From positions 87,167 to 151,166 of the forward strand of contig CAZZBM010000002.1 in assembly GCA_964652255.1 (NCBI GenBank): 64,000 nucleotides of DNA, read 5' to 3'. The DNA comes from CAZZBM01 sp964652255. GTDB lineage: Bacteria > Bdellovibrionota > Bacteriovoracia > Bacteriovoracales > CAZZBM01. The notes under the pieces are model-generated. The model saw only the letters and a list, made by a program, of their open reading frames with translations, searched no databases and was not told the DNA's origin. Positions 50,331-58,809 of this stretch are shown in pieces. The first letter of the stretch is position 1. Each line of letters begins with the position of its first letter. The position numbers and the translations under genes were made by a program.

Positions 50331-51869
50331 ATGAAAATCAAGATGAAATTTATATTTTTTTTTTGTTTATCTTGTGATTATTCCTTAGAAAAAAAAGAAC
50401 CTGACGATGCTTTAGAAGAAGATCTCGTTGAAAAAGAACCTGAAGCTTTTTTAAAAGATGAAGTTATTAAGACTAAAAAGAAGATTGTTGAAATTATTCC
50501 TGATCAAAAAAAAAGTGATCCGGAAGTTGAAGAACTTATTGAAAATATTCATATTCCTCAAGAAGAAAGTAAATTTTATGTTCAAGAAATTAATCTAGAA
50601 ACTCCTAAGATTTTTTTTGACTTAAAAAGTGATCAGTATGAATATTTTTTAGAAAAGAAAGAAGATATTTTAGAAATTTATTTAAAAGATTGTTATGAAA
50701 AAAATCTTCCTTTAAAAGATCTTCCTTTTTTACTCAAAAGTAGTTATTTAGGATATTTTTCTCCTTTAGAATCTTATTTGGCTTCTTTTCAAGATTTACA
50801 TTTTTTTTTTAAACAAGAAATTGTAAAATCTCAATTAAGAAAATATGAAAATTATAAAGTAACACTCTTACAAGATTATCAAAGAGGTGAACTTCATGAA
50901 TTAAAGCATAAAGAACCTGGATGGTTTTTTTTGACACAAAATTTAACTTTGAATAAAGAAAAATCTTATATTTTGGTAGTAAGTGATAAAAAAAGACTTT
51001 TTGAGGTAAATCCTTATCAAATTTTAGAAAATGTTCTTCTAAATTTAGAGCCTCAAGCTTACTTTCATGAAGAATATTTATTAAAATTTTTTGACAAAGA
51101 AAATAATCATTCTTATAAATGGATTTTATTCCATTCTCTTAAAACTTTACTTAAACCCAATGAAATTTATCCAATATTTTATTATTCACCTAAAATAGAT
51201 GAAAAAATATCACTAGAAAAACAAGAGATAGAAATCTTAGATCAAGAGAAAAAAATAAATCATGAAGAAGAAGAGTTGATTTTAATTCTTAAGCCAAGAG
51301 TTTATAAACCAATTTTTAAAGAATTTGAAAAAAAATATACTGGATATCAATTTTCTCTTAAAAAAAAAGAGCAAGATATTAATTACATAGGATCTTTTAC
51401 AACTTTAAATATTAAACAAAGAGTCTACCAAGGTGAAGAAGTTGTTGAGTTAGATCCTTCTCTCATCATAGAAGGTTTTGAGATCATAAAATTTATTAAA
51501 AAAAACAATAATTATTACTATCATCTTAAAAAAAATAAAAAGAATTCTTTCTTAGCTTTTAAGCCTATCTTTTTTGGCAATATAGCTCTTGGTCCTTTTG
51601 ATCCTCTTATGAAAAGTTGCCAAAATCTCCCTTATATTGATCATCCTACCCACTTTACATCTAGAATGAGACAAGAAGGGAGGCTCTTGACTAGAGTTTA
51701 TAATAATGGCGATTACTGCCGTTTAGGAGAAAAAGTCTGTATTGATTCTAAAAACCCCTATAAAGAATGTGCCATTACAGCTTTTAATGAGTACCCTACT
51801 ATTGCAGAAAATAAGTCTTTTTATTATAGACAGTTTCTTATTCTTGAGATTTTGAAAAAAAATAAGTAA
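50331..51869 (+). CDS. putative lipoprotein with acidic linker, unknown
   Basis: The protein starts with ATG at 50331 or, more likely, at 50343, giving MKFIFFFCLSC with a lipobox Cys at residue 11 (508 residues). A Glu/Asp/Lys-rich linker of about 70 residues follows, then a large mixed domain of Lys/Phe/Tyr-rich sequence. Near the C-terminus four Cys (KSCQN, DYCRLG, KVCID, KECAI) may form disulfides. No catalytic motif or family is recognised. It is divergent from the regulator gene with an almost zero gap, so they may share control. Confidence 0.74.
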   Translation: MKIKMKFIFFFCLSCDYSLEKKEPDDALEEDLVEKEPEAFLKDEVIKTKKKIVEIIPDQKKSDPEVEELIENIHIPQEESKFYVQEINLETPKIFFDLKSDQYEYFLEKKEDILEIYLKDCYEKNLPLKDLPFLLKSSYLGYFSPLESYLASFQDLHFFFKQEIVKSQLRKYENYKVTLLQDYQRGELHELKHKEPGWFFLTQNLTLNKEKSYILVVSDKKRLFEVNPYQILENVLLNLEPQAYFHEEYLLKFFDKENNHSYKWILFHSLKTLLKPNEIYPIFYYSPKIDEKISLEKQEIEILDQEKKINHEEEELILILKPRVYKPIFKEFEKKYTGYQFSLKKKEQDINYIGSFTTLNIKQRVYQGEEVVELDPSLIIEGFEIIKFIKKNNNYYYHLKKNKKNSFLAFKPIFFGNIALGPFDPLMKSCQNLPYIDHPTHFTSRMRQEGRLLTRVYNNGDYCRLGEKVCIDSKNPYKECAITAFNEYPTIAENKSFYYRQFLILEILKKNK

Positions 51870-51875
51870 TTTTTA

Positions 51876-51931
<56 letters not shown>

Positions 51932-51990
51932 TATGTGTTATAAGATAGATGATTTTCTGTTTTCTAAATTAGAAGTAGAAATTATAAAAC

Positions 51991-51997
51991 AAAGGAG
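51991..51997 (+). promoter_or_regulatory. Shine-Dalgarno of the 52007 gene
   Basis: AAAGGAG lies nine bases before the ATG at 52007, one of the clearest ribosome-binding sites in the window, and fixes this start over the in-frame ATGs a few codons later. Confidence 0.75.
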
Positions 51998-52006
51998 AAA
52001 AATTAT

Positions 52007-53167
52007 ATGTTTATGTTAATGACAATGAGCTTTTTAAGTTGGGGGGCTTTAGTTTGGGGAGGAGACTATAATAAAAGTTCATCTCCAAAAAAAAATAAAA
52101 TACTTTTTGAGCTTTTTGAGAAAACTCAACATAAAAATCCTTCAGAACAATTTGAAGGTAGAAAAGAAGCATATGTAAATATTTTAGGATCGTTACAAAA
52201 AATAGAAGAAGAAAAAGAAGGTAAACCCTTATATGATATCATTAAAGAATATTTCTTGGATTTTGGAAAAGAACATAAAGAAAAAATTATGCAATTAACA
52301 AAGGAAAGAGAAAAGAATGAAGAATTAAAATTTAATATTTATTATAAAGCAATAGTTGATTTATTAAATTCATCTAAAACAAGAGAAGGTAGTGATCATG
52401 GAACAAGAGGAGGTAGTGATCATGGACAGGATCTGATAGAACTTAAAAAAGATAATAATCAAAACATTACTAGGAGTAATGCTTTAGATTTTAGTATGTT
52501 AAATTATTTAAAATTATTTGAAGGTCAAAATGATCTACATATTCTTGAAACCTTGCAAGAAGGTTTAATAAATAGTGTTTATTATGATGGAGATTTTATT
52601 TCTCATTCAGTGCTTTTTGATTACTCTAATAGTTTTTATAATTTTGGACCTTTAGAAATTGAAGAGAATAAATCTAAAATTACAACTCTTGTGATGAAAA
52701 ATTTTATTCCTGGAAATATCTATAGATGTTTAAGCTACTGTAATTTTCCTTATCCTTATACATTATTTACATCAACTAAACATTTATATATTAATTACTC
52801 TTTTGACGATGATTCTAATCCATACAGTAAAAATAAAAATTATCAAAATAATCTTGTAGCTTTTATTTTATCAATACCAATTTATTTCGAATCTTTACAA
52901 GCTATCTCTTTTTCTGATATGGATGTTTGGGAAAAAGCTTTTCAAGCTTTAGAACGTATTCAAAATTTAAAAAATGATGATGTTTCTATAAATGAAGATA
53001 CATTAAAAGTATTGTTAGATATAAAAAAGATATATTTAGAAATGATTCAAAAAAATAGAAAAATAAAAATTTTACCTTATACTGATTATGAAAAAATTAA
53101 GAATATAGATCCTAATAATAGTGATCTTTTTGACGAAAATGGAAATTTAAAGAATCCTTTTTTATAA
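52007..53167 (+). CDS. exported protein behind a microsatellite, unknown
   Basis: The 386-residue protein begins with a hydrophobic leader (MFMLMTMSFLSWGALVWG) with a likely cleavage near residue 18. The mature part is Lys/Asn/Glu-rich and largely helical. Residues about 125-140 contain a two-copy repeat T-R-x-G-S-D-H-G (24-bp tandem DNA repeat). A more ordered stretch includes YRCLSYCNFPYPYTLFTSTK. No family is recognised. The preceding 14-unit CTAT tract suggests switchable expression, typical of surface-exposed proteins. A hairpin follows the stop. Confidence 0.72.
   Translation: MFMLMTMSFLSWGALVWGGDYNKSSSPKKNKILFELFEKTQHKNPSEQFEGRKEAYVNILGSLQKIEEEKEGKPLYDIIKEYFLDFGKEHKEKIMQLTKEREKNEELKFNIYYKAIVDLLNSSKTREGSDHGTRGGSDHGQDLIELKKDNNQNITRSNALDFSMLNYLKLFEGQNDLHILETLQEGLINSVYYDGDFISHSVLFDYSNSFYNFGPLEIEENKSKITTLVMKNFIPGNIYRCLSYCNFPYPYTLFTSTKHLYINYSFDDDSNPYSKNKNYQNNLVAFILSIPIYFESLQAISFSDMDVWEKAFQALERIQNLKNDDVSINEDTLKVLLDIKKIYLEMIQKNRKIKILPYTDYEKIKNIDPNNSDLFDENGNLKNPFL
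52379..52426 (+). repeat. 24-bp in-frame tandem duplication
   Basis: Two 24-base copies (52379-52402 and 52403-52426) differ at one base and encode TREGSDHG and TRGGSDHG. The same unit length as the duplication at the gspK stop suggests recent slippage events in this genome. Confidence 0.9.
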
Positions 53168-53190
53168 TATAATAAATTAAAAATCTAATT

Positions 53191-53231
53191 AATCTTTTAT
53201 TTCAAGGCTTAAAATCTTGAAATAAAAGATT
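53191..53231 (+). terminator. perfect 16-bp inverted repeat, probable terminator
   Basis: Arms at 53191-53206 and 53216-53231 are exact complements around a 9-base loop. It lies 24 bases after the stop at 53167. The stem is AT-rich and no clean U-run follows, so termination may be partial. It could also protect the mRNA end. Confidence 0.6.
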
Positions 53232-53289
53232 ATAAATTCTTTGTATAAATAAAATTGAATTTTTTTATTTTTTTGTTTATCATTAAAAA

Positions 53290-53763
53290 ATGAAAATTAT
53301 TTTTTTAGGGTTGCTTTCTTGTCTATTAGATATATCTAATCGAAAAAATACTTCGGTAGAGGTATTGGTTCAGTCAAAAGATAAAAAAACTTATATCATA
53401 GATGATAATTCTATTTATCATCATGGAATTATTAATTCTACTCAATATAGAAAAAATCGTTTATTGCAATTACCTAATCAATATTATACTCAAAAAGGAA
53501 AAAAAGTGAACTATCCTGAAGGTAAATTAGGATTAAAATATTTAATTGAACAAAATCAAAAAAAATCTTGGAATGATTTTTGTAAAAAATTAAATGAATA
53601 TGAAAGCATGACTGTTTTTCTAAAAAGAGGATCTAATATAGATATTAATCTTATCGAAAAAATATGTGATTTTAAAAAGATTTATGTTGAAGATTATGAT
53701 AGTCTAGATGATATTAATCATAAACTCAATCAAGATAACCTAGGTGAATATTTTGATTATTAA
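53290..53763 (+). CDS. putative lipoprotein, unknown
   Basis: The 157-residue protein has a very short lipoprotein leader (MKIIFLGLLSC, Cys at residue 11). The mature part is charged, with strand/helix alternation (VEVLVQSKDKKTYIIDDNSI, then KLGLKYLIEQNQKK) and no further motif. It stands alone between a terminator-like hairpin and the convergent recombinase gene, which it overlaps by 4 bases. Codon use is AT-rich like its surroundings. Confidence 0.7.
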   Translation: MKIIFLGLLSCLLDISNRKNTSVEVLVQSKDKKTYIIDDNSIYHHGIINSTQYRKNRLLQLPNQYYTQKGKKVNYPEGKLGLKYLIEQNQKKSWNDFCKKLNEYESMTVFLKRGSNIDINLIEKICDFKKIYVEDYDSLDDINHKLNQDNLGEYFDY

Positions 53764-54692
53764 TCTTTTTTAAAATAATCAACTTTATAAGCAGCACTGT
53801 TATTTAATTGATTTCTTCTTTTGTCGTATCTTTGAGTGGTTTCAATATTTGAATGACCAGCAAAGATCGCAACTTCTCTAATATTAGCTCTTTGAGTTTC
53901 TAAAAGATGAGAGATGACTGTAGCCCTACAGGAATGAGCTCCAATTCTTTTTAAAATACCAGCTTTTTTTACATAACGGGTTACAATTCTAAAAATGGTA
54001 GTAGGGTGAAGTGGTTTTTTATCTAAAGGATTTGATCTAAAGAGGTAATCTTCATGAGTATAGTAAAATTTTTCTTCTTCAGCTTTTTTTAAATAAGATT
54101 GAAGTTCTTTTTGTAAAAAATTATTAATAGGGATAAATCTAAATTTTTGACCTTTGCCCTTAATTCTTAAAAGATAGTGTTCTTTATCTTGAAAAAAATC
54201 TTTGACTTTAATTTGAGTGAGTTCAGATCTTCTTAATCCAAGGTTAAGAAGAAAAAGGAGAATTAAACGATGCTGAGAAGATTTAAGATCATGATGAGAG
54301 GTCATGGAGAGAAGGTTTTGAACTTCTTGATCTTCTAGGGCTAAAGTAGGGTTTTTGACATCATAGCGAGGAAGTTTGAGAGATTCTAAAGGATTTTTTT
54401 CAATGAGTTGAAGGTTGAAACACCATTTCATGAAAGACCTTAAAGCAACTAGTCTTCTATGAACTGTAGAGGAAGCATATTGCTGCAGTAAATAATCTCT
54501 ATAATGAAGACAATGATTTCTAGTAATATCTTTGGGATGAAAAAAATTAACATGATGATTTTTAAAAAAGTTAAAAAAAAGAAGAAGATCTTTAAGATAA
54601 GATCTTTTAGTTTCAATAGAGATGAATTCTTTAGTAAAATCTTCAATAATTTTTTTTAAGAAAAGATCTTCTTCTTTTTGAACAACTAACAT
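53760..54692 (-). CDS. tyrosine recombinase (Xer/integrase family)
   Basis: The 310-residue protein has the N-terminal SAM-like core-binding domain (FTKEFISIETKRSYLKDLLL) and the catalytic domain with Arg in LNLGLRRSELTQIK, the His-x2-Arg box as GAHSCRATVISHLL, the His in FAGHSNIETTQRY and the nucleophile Tyr in the same segment. It could be the XerC or XerD resolving chromosome dimers. However, HSCRAT rather than HxLRHxxAT and the tail KRRNQLNNSAAYKV resemble mobile-element recombinases, so an integrase is also possible. No att-like repeats were noticed beside it. Confidence 0.87.
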   Translation of the reverse strand: MLVVQKEEDLFLKKIIEDFTKEFISIETKRSYLKDLLLFFNFFKNHHVNFFHPKDITRNHCLHYRDYLLQQYASSTVHRRLVALRSFMKWCFNLQLIEKNPLESLKLPRYDVKNPTLALEDQEVQNLLSMTSHHDLKSSQHRLILLFLLNLGLRRSELTQIKVKDFFQDKEHYLLRIKGKGQKFRFIPINNFLQKELQSYLKKAEEEKFYYTHEDYLFRSNPLDKKPLHPTTIFRIVTRYVKKAGILKRIGAHSCRATVISHLLETQRANIREVAIFAGHSNIETTQRYDKRRNQLNNSAAYKVDYFKKD

Positions 54693-54709
54693 ATAACCTA
54701 GATATTACT

Positions 54710-55495
54710 ATGAAAATATTAAGGGCAAAATACCTTGTTTTAGGTGGAGGTGTTTTAGGTTCTAGTTTAGGTCATTTTTTAAAAGATGTTTTATTAGTAG
54801 AAAGTTTAAATCTTGCACCTTGTCCTAGTTTAGCCTCTATTACAGTGAGATATTCTCAGAGAAAAAAAAATTTATTAGCTTTTGATCTTTTTAAAAAGTT
54901 TTATGAGAATTTTAAACCAGATGGAGTTTATGAAGTTGACTTTAAAAATTTTGAAGAAAAGAAATTGTATTCTGGTTATGTTGCTGATCATGAAATTTAT
55001 TTAAAATGGTTAAAAAAAGATTTAATCATAATTTATGATGAAATGATTTCTTTTGATAAAAAGAAAGCTTTTTTAAAAAATCATACTATTGATTTTGACT
55101 ATCTTTTTCTTTGTCCTGGTCATTATAATCGTTTTTATCATTTTTATTCAGAAAAAGGTTCTATTCTTAGAGGTTATTATAAAGAAAAAAAAGGTCATTA
55201 TCCTTTAGCTTGCTATGAAGAAGGGGATAAAAAAAAATATTTTTTAAAAAATAAAAAATTAGAAGGGGTCATTTCTGATGAAGTAGATTCCTTGGAGATA
55301 AAAGATTTTTCTTTGGAAGAAGGAGAAAATTTAAAAGTTGGCTTTAGGTACAAAGAAAAAGAAGGTTTTTTAATTAAAGAGTTAGAAGATAATGTTTATT
55401 ATATTAATGGAGCTTCAAAAAATGGCTACCTTTATTCACAGTGGATGGTTGAGGAAATAAAAAAATGTTTAAGAGAAAAACAAAAGTTGTTTTAG
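54710..55495 (+). CDS. small FAD/NAD-binding oxidoreductase-like protein
   Basis: The 261-residue protein begins with a dinucleotide-binding motif (YLVLGGGVLGSSLGHFL). A second block, FDYLFLCPGHYNRF, resembles the C-terminal side of FAD-dependent oxidases. It is too short for a typical amine-oxidase/HemG-Y protein, yet it overlaps hemH by 31 bases, so a role near haem synthesis can be considered. Substrate and cofactor are not proven. A truncated descendant of a larger flavoprotein is an alternative. Confidence 0.68.
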   Translation: MKILRAKYLVLGGGVLGSSLGHFLKDVLLVESLNLAPCPSLASITVRYSQRKKNLLAFDLFKKFYENFKPDGVYEVDFKNFEEKKLYSGYVADHEIYLKWLKKDLIIIYDEMISFDKKKAFLKNHTIDFDYLFLCPGHYNRFYHFYSEKGSILRGYYKEKKGHYPLACYEEGDKKKYFLKNKKLEGVISDEVDSLEIKDFSLEEGENLKVGFRYKEKEGFLIKELEDNVYYINGASKNGYLYSQWMVEEIKKCLREKQKLF

Positions 55496-56457
55496 TTCAG
55501 TTAGGCTCACCTGAGTCTTTAACTTGGTGGGGTTTATTGAAATATTTAAAAGAATTCTTGTCTGATCAAAGAGTCATTGATATCTCCCCTTGGATCTGGA
55601 AACCTATTCTTTATTTATTTGTTTTACCTTTAAGACCTTTTAAATCTTTGAAAGCTTATAAAAGATTGTATCAAGACGGTTTTCCTTTAGTGGTTTTAAC
55701 AGAAAAGGTAAAACAAGGTTTAAGGAAAAGATTACCTTCTTATGAAGTCGATGCTGCTTATCTTTTAAATGAACCAAGAGTGAAAACACTCTTTTTAGAG
55801 TGGTCTAAGGAAAATCCTGAAAGTAGAGCTGATCATGTTTTAGTATTACCTCAATTTCCACAGTATGCTGAAGCCACTGTGGCAGCAGGATTAGATAGAA
55901 TAACTTCTGCTTTAAAAGACTTAGTGAATATTCCCCATTTAAGCATTCCAACAAGTTATGCTCAAGCAAAATGCTTTATAGATCAAAGTGTAAAACAGAT
56001 TAAAAAATACTATCAAGGAGAACACTTGTTATTATCTTTTCATGGAATTCCTTTAAGAAGAGTAAAAGAAAAAGGTGATCTTTATTATGAGGAATGTTTA
56101 AAAACATTTCATTTGATTCAAAATTTTTTACCTGAAATTCCTATGACTTTATGTTTCCAATCTCGTTTTGGATCTGAAATTTGGTTACAGCCTTATACAG
56201 CAGAATTAGCTGTGAAGATGGCTAAGGAAGGAATGAAGAAGTTTTCTATTTATTCACCTAGTTTTGTCGTAGATTGTCTAGAAACAACAGATGAGCTTGG
56301 TCATGAACTCGTCGAAGAAGTTCATGAAAAAGGGGGTGAATTATTTTTCATTCCTTCTTTAAATGATCAAGAAGAGTGGTTAGATGATTATTCTTTATTT
56401 ATTAAAACAATGGTAGAAGGTTCTTTGGAAGAACAAAGAGATTTATTTTATTCATGA
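55465..56457 (+). CDS. hemH: ferrochelatase
   Basis: Ferrochelatase inserts ferrous iron into protoporphyrin IX to make haem. The 330-residue protein shows the family start KVVLVQLGSPES, YLKEFLSDQRVID, the active-site His in LLSFHGIPLRRV, LCFQSRFG, and the catalytic Glu region VDCLETTDELG. With the complex I genes it points to a haem-based respiratory chain. It overlaps the upstream flavoprotein by 31 bases and the MFS gene by 4. Confidence 0.95.
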   Translation: MFKRKTKVVLVQLGSPESLTWWGLLKYLKEFLSDQRVIDISPWIWKPILYLFVLPLRPFKSLKAYKRLYQDGFPLVVLTEKVKQGLRKRLPSYEVDAAYLLNEPRVKTLFLEWSKENPESRADHVLVLPQFPQYAEATVAAGLDRITSALKDLVNIPHLSIPTSYAQAKCFIDQSVKQIKKYYQGEHLLLSFHGIPLRRVKEKGDLYYEECLKTFHLIQNFLPEIPMTLCFQSRFGSEIWLQPYTAELAVKMAKEGMKKFSIYSPSFVVDCLETTDELGHELVEEVHEKGGELFFIPSLNDQEEWLDDYSLFIKTMVEGSLEEQRDLFYS

Positions 56458-57635
56458 TTTTTTATTTTATTATTTTTATTGATATTTTTGCTCTGTCCAT
56501 TTTATTTCCAGTGTATAGAGAGCTTGTTGATTATTACTATCAGAAAGAGTTGTATCATATTTTTTTTCAAATTTTTAAAAATAAAGAAATTTCTTTCTAT
56601 GGTGGGATCTTAAGTGGTCTTTATGCTTTTTGTCAGTTTTATTTTTCTATTTTTTGGGGAAACTTATCAGATATTTTTGGCAGAAAAAAAACTCTAAAAT
56701 GGACAAGTTTAGGATTATTTTTAAGTTTTTTACCTTGGGCTTTGGGAAAAACTTTTTCTTTTTTATTATTGTCAAGAATTTTTATGGGTGTTTTTTCAGG
56801 TAATATCTCTGTAGCCAGTGCAGCTTTGGTAGATAAATCAGAGAATAAAACAAAAACTTTAGGTTTTATTGGAATGATTATAGGGATAGCCTTTATCTTA
56901 GGTCCTTATATTGGTTCTCTTACCTATGAAAATAAAAACTTTCCTTTTGAAAAATTAATTTTTATTCAATTTTTTGCTTATTTAATAAATGCTATTTTAG
57001 CTTTATTTATTAAGGAAAGTGAAGTTGTAAAAAAAATAAGAAAAAGTTTTAATCCTTTTGCTAGTTTGAATAATTTTAATAGAAAAATTAAAATTCTTTA
57101 TTTTTCTTATTTTTTACTCATGATTCTTTTTTCTTCCATTGAAACTTCTCTTGTTTTTTATACCAAGACCTTTTTACAGTTTAATCCTCAAGATAATGGA
57201 AAAGTTTTTTTAATGATAGGTTTTTTATTAGTTTTTTTTCAAGGTTTTGTAGTGAGAAAAATTAAAGAGGAATCATTTTTTCTTATGTTAAGTCCTGTGA
57301 GTATTTTTATTTCTATTCTCTTGTTTTTAATGACTCATAAGATTTATTTTTTATTTTCTTTAATTTTTTTCTCTTTTGCTGGAGCTTTAATTAATGCTAC
57401 TTTTGGTGGTTTTATCTTGAAAAAAATAAAAGGAGAAGAGGGTTTAATAGTCGGCACAACAAGAGGACTTGCTTCCTTGGCTAGAGCCATAGCTCCTTTT
57501 GTTTTTGCTTTATTTTATCAGGAAAATATTTACTTCTATCTAGTCATTTTCTTTCTTTTTGGTATAGTACCTACAATTGTTTTTACTTTGACTTATTATG
57601 AAGAAAAAAAACGAACTCACTTTATTTCATCCTGA
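56454..57635 (+). CDS. major facilitator superfamily transporter
   Basis: A 393-residue protein with about twelve hydrophobic segments and the MFS loop signature GNLSDIFGRKKTLKW between helices 2 and 3, plus the helix-4/5 pattern SRIFMGVFSGNISVASAALVD and GPYIGSLTYE (motif C-like). The pattern is that of the drug/metabolite efflux group (tetracycline-resistance-like). Substrate unknown. It overlaps hemH by 4 bases and rpoH by 38. Confidence 0.87.
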   Translation: MIFYFIIFIDIFALSILFPVYRELVDYYYQKELYHIFFQIFKNKEISFYGGILSGLYAFCQFYFSIFWGNLSDIFGRKKTLKWTSLGLFLSFLPWALGKTFSFLLLSRIFMGVFSGNISVASAALVDKSENKTKTLGFIGMIIGIAFILGPYIGSLTYENKNFPFEKLIFIQFFAYLINAILALFIKESEVVKKIRKSFNPFASLNNFNRKIKILYFSYFLLMILFSSIETSLVFYTKTFLQFNPQDNGKVFLMIGFLLVFFQGFVVRKIKEESFFLMLSPVSIFISILLFLMTHKIYFLFSLIFFSFAGALINATFGGFILKKIKGEEGLIVGTTRGLASLARAIAPFVFALFYQENIYFYLVIFFLFGIVPTIVFTLTYYEEKKRTHFISS

Positions 57636-58455
57636 ATCACACACTTTAAGTGTTTATTTACAAGAAATTCAAAAAATTCCTTTACTTACTCAAGAAGAAG
57701 AAGAATATCATTTAAAAAAAATGATTGAAGAATCTTCTATTGATTCAGCAAAAATTTTGGTTTCTGCTAATTTAAGATTAGTTGTAAAAATAGCTATGGA
57801 ATATAAACATGCTTACAATAATCCACTTGATTTAATTCAAGAAGGTAATATTGGTCTCATGAAGGCTGTTTCAAAGTATGACCCTAGTAAGGGGGCTAAG
57901 CTTTCTTATTATGCGAGTTGGTGGATTAAAAGTTATATTTTAAAATTTTTATTAGACAATTTTAAATTAGTAAAAGTGACTAGTACTCATGATCAAAAAA
58001 AACTTTTTTATAATCTCATGAAAGAAAAATCTCGTTTAGAGGCTCAGGGGATTAAGCCGGAAACAAGATTAATTGCAAGTAATCTTGGAGTCAGTGAAAA
58101 AAGTGTTGTGGAAATGGAACAAAGGCTTTCAGATCAGTCTAAAGATCTAAGTTTAGATCTTATTTCTGAAGATCAACCTTTGTTAGAAAAATTAAAATTA
58201 CAAGAAGAGAATTCTCCTGAGGATCTTTTAGAAAATCATGAGTCTTTAGAGAAATTAAAAATTCATCTAGAGCAATTTCTTTCTAAGCTCAATGAAAGAG
58301 ATAGAGAGGTTTTTTCCAGAAGACTTCTACAAGAACTTCCTGATTCATTGCAGGAGATAGCTACAGATTTAGGAGTTTCAAAAGAAAGGGTCAGACAAAT
58401 CATAGAAAATCTTTTAAAGAAATTAAAGCTTTATATGAAAGATTACCTAGGATAG
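57598..58455 (+). CDS. rpoH: heat-shock sigma factor RpoH
   Basis: The 285-residue sigma-70 family protein has region 2 (SANLRLVVKIAMEYKH, LDLIQEGNIGLMKAVSKYDP, YASWWIKSYI) and region 4 (LNERDREVFSRRLL, LQEIATDLGVSKERVRQI). Between them lies an RpoH box variant, DQKKLFYNLMKEKSRLE, and an RpoH-type N-terminus (HTLSVYLQEIQKIPLLTQEE). It would direct chaperone and protease genes, possibly including htpX in this window. It overlaps the MFS gene by 38 bases and may be translationally coupled to it. Confidence 0.9.
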   Translation: MKKKNELTLFHPESHTLSVYLQEIQKIPLLTQEEEEYHLKKMIEESSIDSAKILVSANLRLVVKIAMEYKHAYNNPLDLIQEGNIGLMKAVSKYDPSKGAKLSYYASWWIKSYILKFLLDNFKLVKVTSTHDQKKLFYNLMKEKSRLEAQGIKPETRLIASNLGVSEKSVVEMEQRLSDQSKDLSLDLISEDQPLLEKLKLQEENSPEDLLENHESLEKLKIHLEQFLSKLNERDREVFSRRLLQELPDSLQEIATDLGVSKERVRQIIENLLKKLKLYMKDYLG

Positions 58456-58527
58456 TTTACAAAGTTGATTCTTTTTAGTTATAGAAAGAAAAAAATAGTT
58501 TTAAATGGCTTTAAGCTGTTTAAACAC

Positions 58528-58533
58528 GGAGGT
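58528..58533 (+). promoter_or_regulatory. Shine-Dalgarno of rpsO
   Basis: GGAGGT lies four bases before the ATG at 58537 and rules out the upstream in-frame start at 58465. Just 5' of it, TTTAAA segments at 58500-58505 and 58519-58524 could pair as a leader stem of the kind S15 uses for autoregulation; this is only a guess. Confidence 0.8.
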
Positions 58534-58536
58534 TTA

Positions 58537-58809
58537 ATGAAACAATCAAAAACTACTATTATTAGCAAATATGGGACAAAGTATGGAACGGGTGAAAAAG
58601 ATACAGGTTCTGTAGCTGTTCAAGTAGCTTTGTTAACTCATAAAATTAAAGATTTAAGTGAACATTTAACTGAACATAAGCATGATCATCATTCTCAGAG
58701 AGGACTCATGATGATGATTGGTCAAAGAAAAAGATTGTTAAAATTTTTAGAATTTAAAAATAGAGAACAATATAAAAATCTTATTCAAGATTTAGGATTA
58801 AGAAAATAA
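58537..58809 (+). CDS. rpsO: 30S ribosomal protein S15
   Basis: The 90-residue product matches S15 across its length: EKDTGSVAVQVALLTHKIKD, HLTEHKHDHHSQRGLMMMIG and QRKRLLKFL. S15 binds 16S rRNA early in 30S assembly. The strong GGAGGT site decides the start. The stop TAA overlaps the pnp ATG by one base, giving the common rpsO-pnp order. Confidence 0.97.
   Translation: MKQSKTTIISKYGTKYGTGEKDTGSVAVQVALLTHKIKDLSEHLTEHKHDHHSQRGLMMMIGQRKRLLKFLEFKNREQYKNLIQDLGLRK

Noticed and set aside
51932..52006. Short frame starting just after the CTAT tract
   Set aside because: It runs out of frame into the 52007 gene, has no Shine-Dalgarno and is too short to support.
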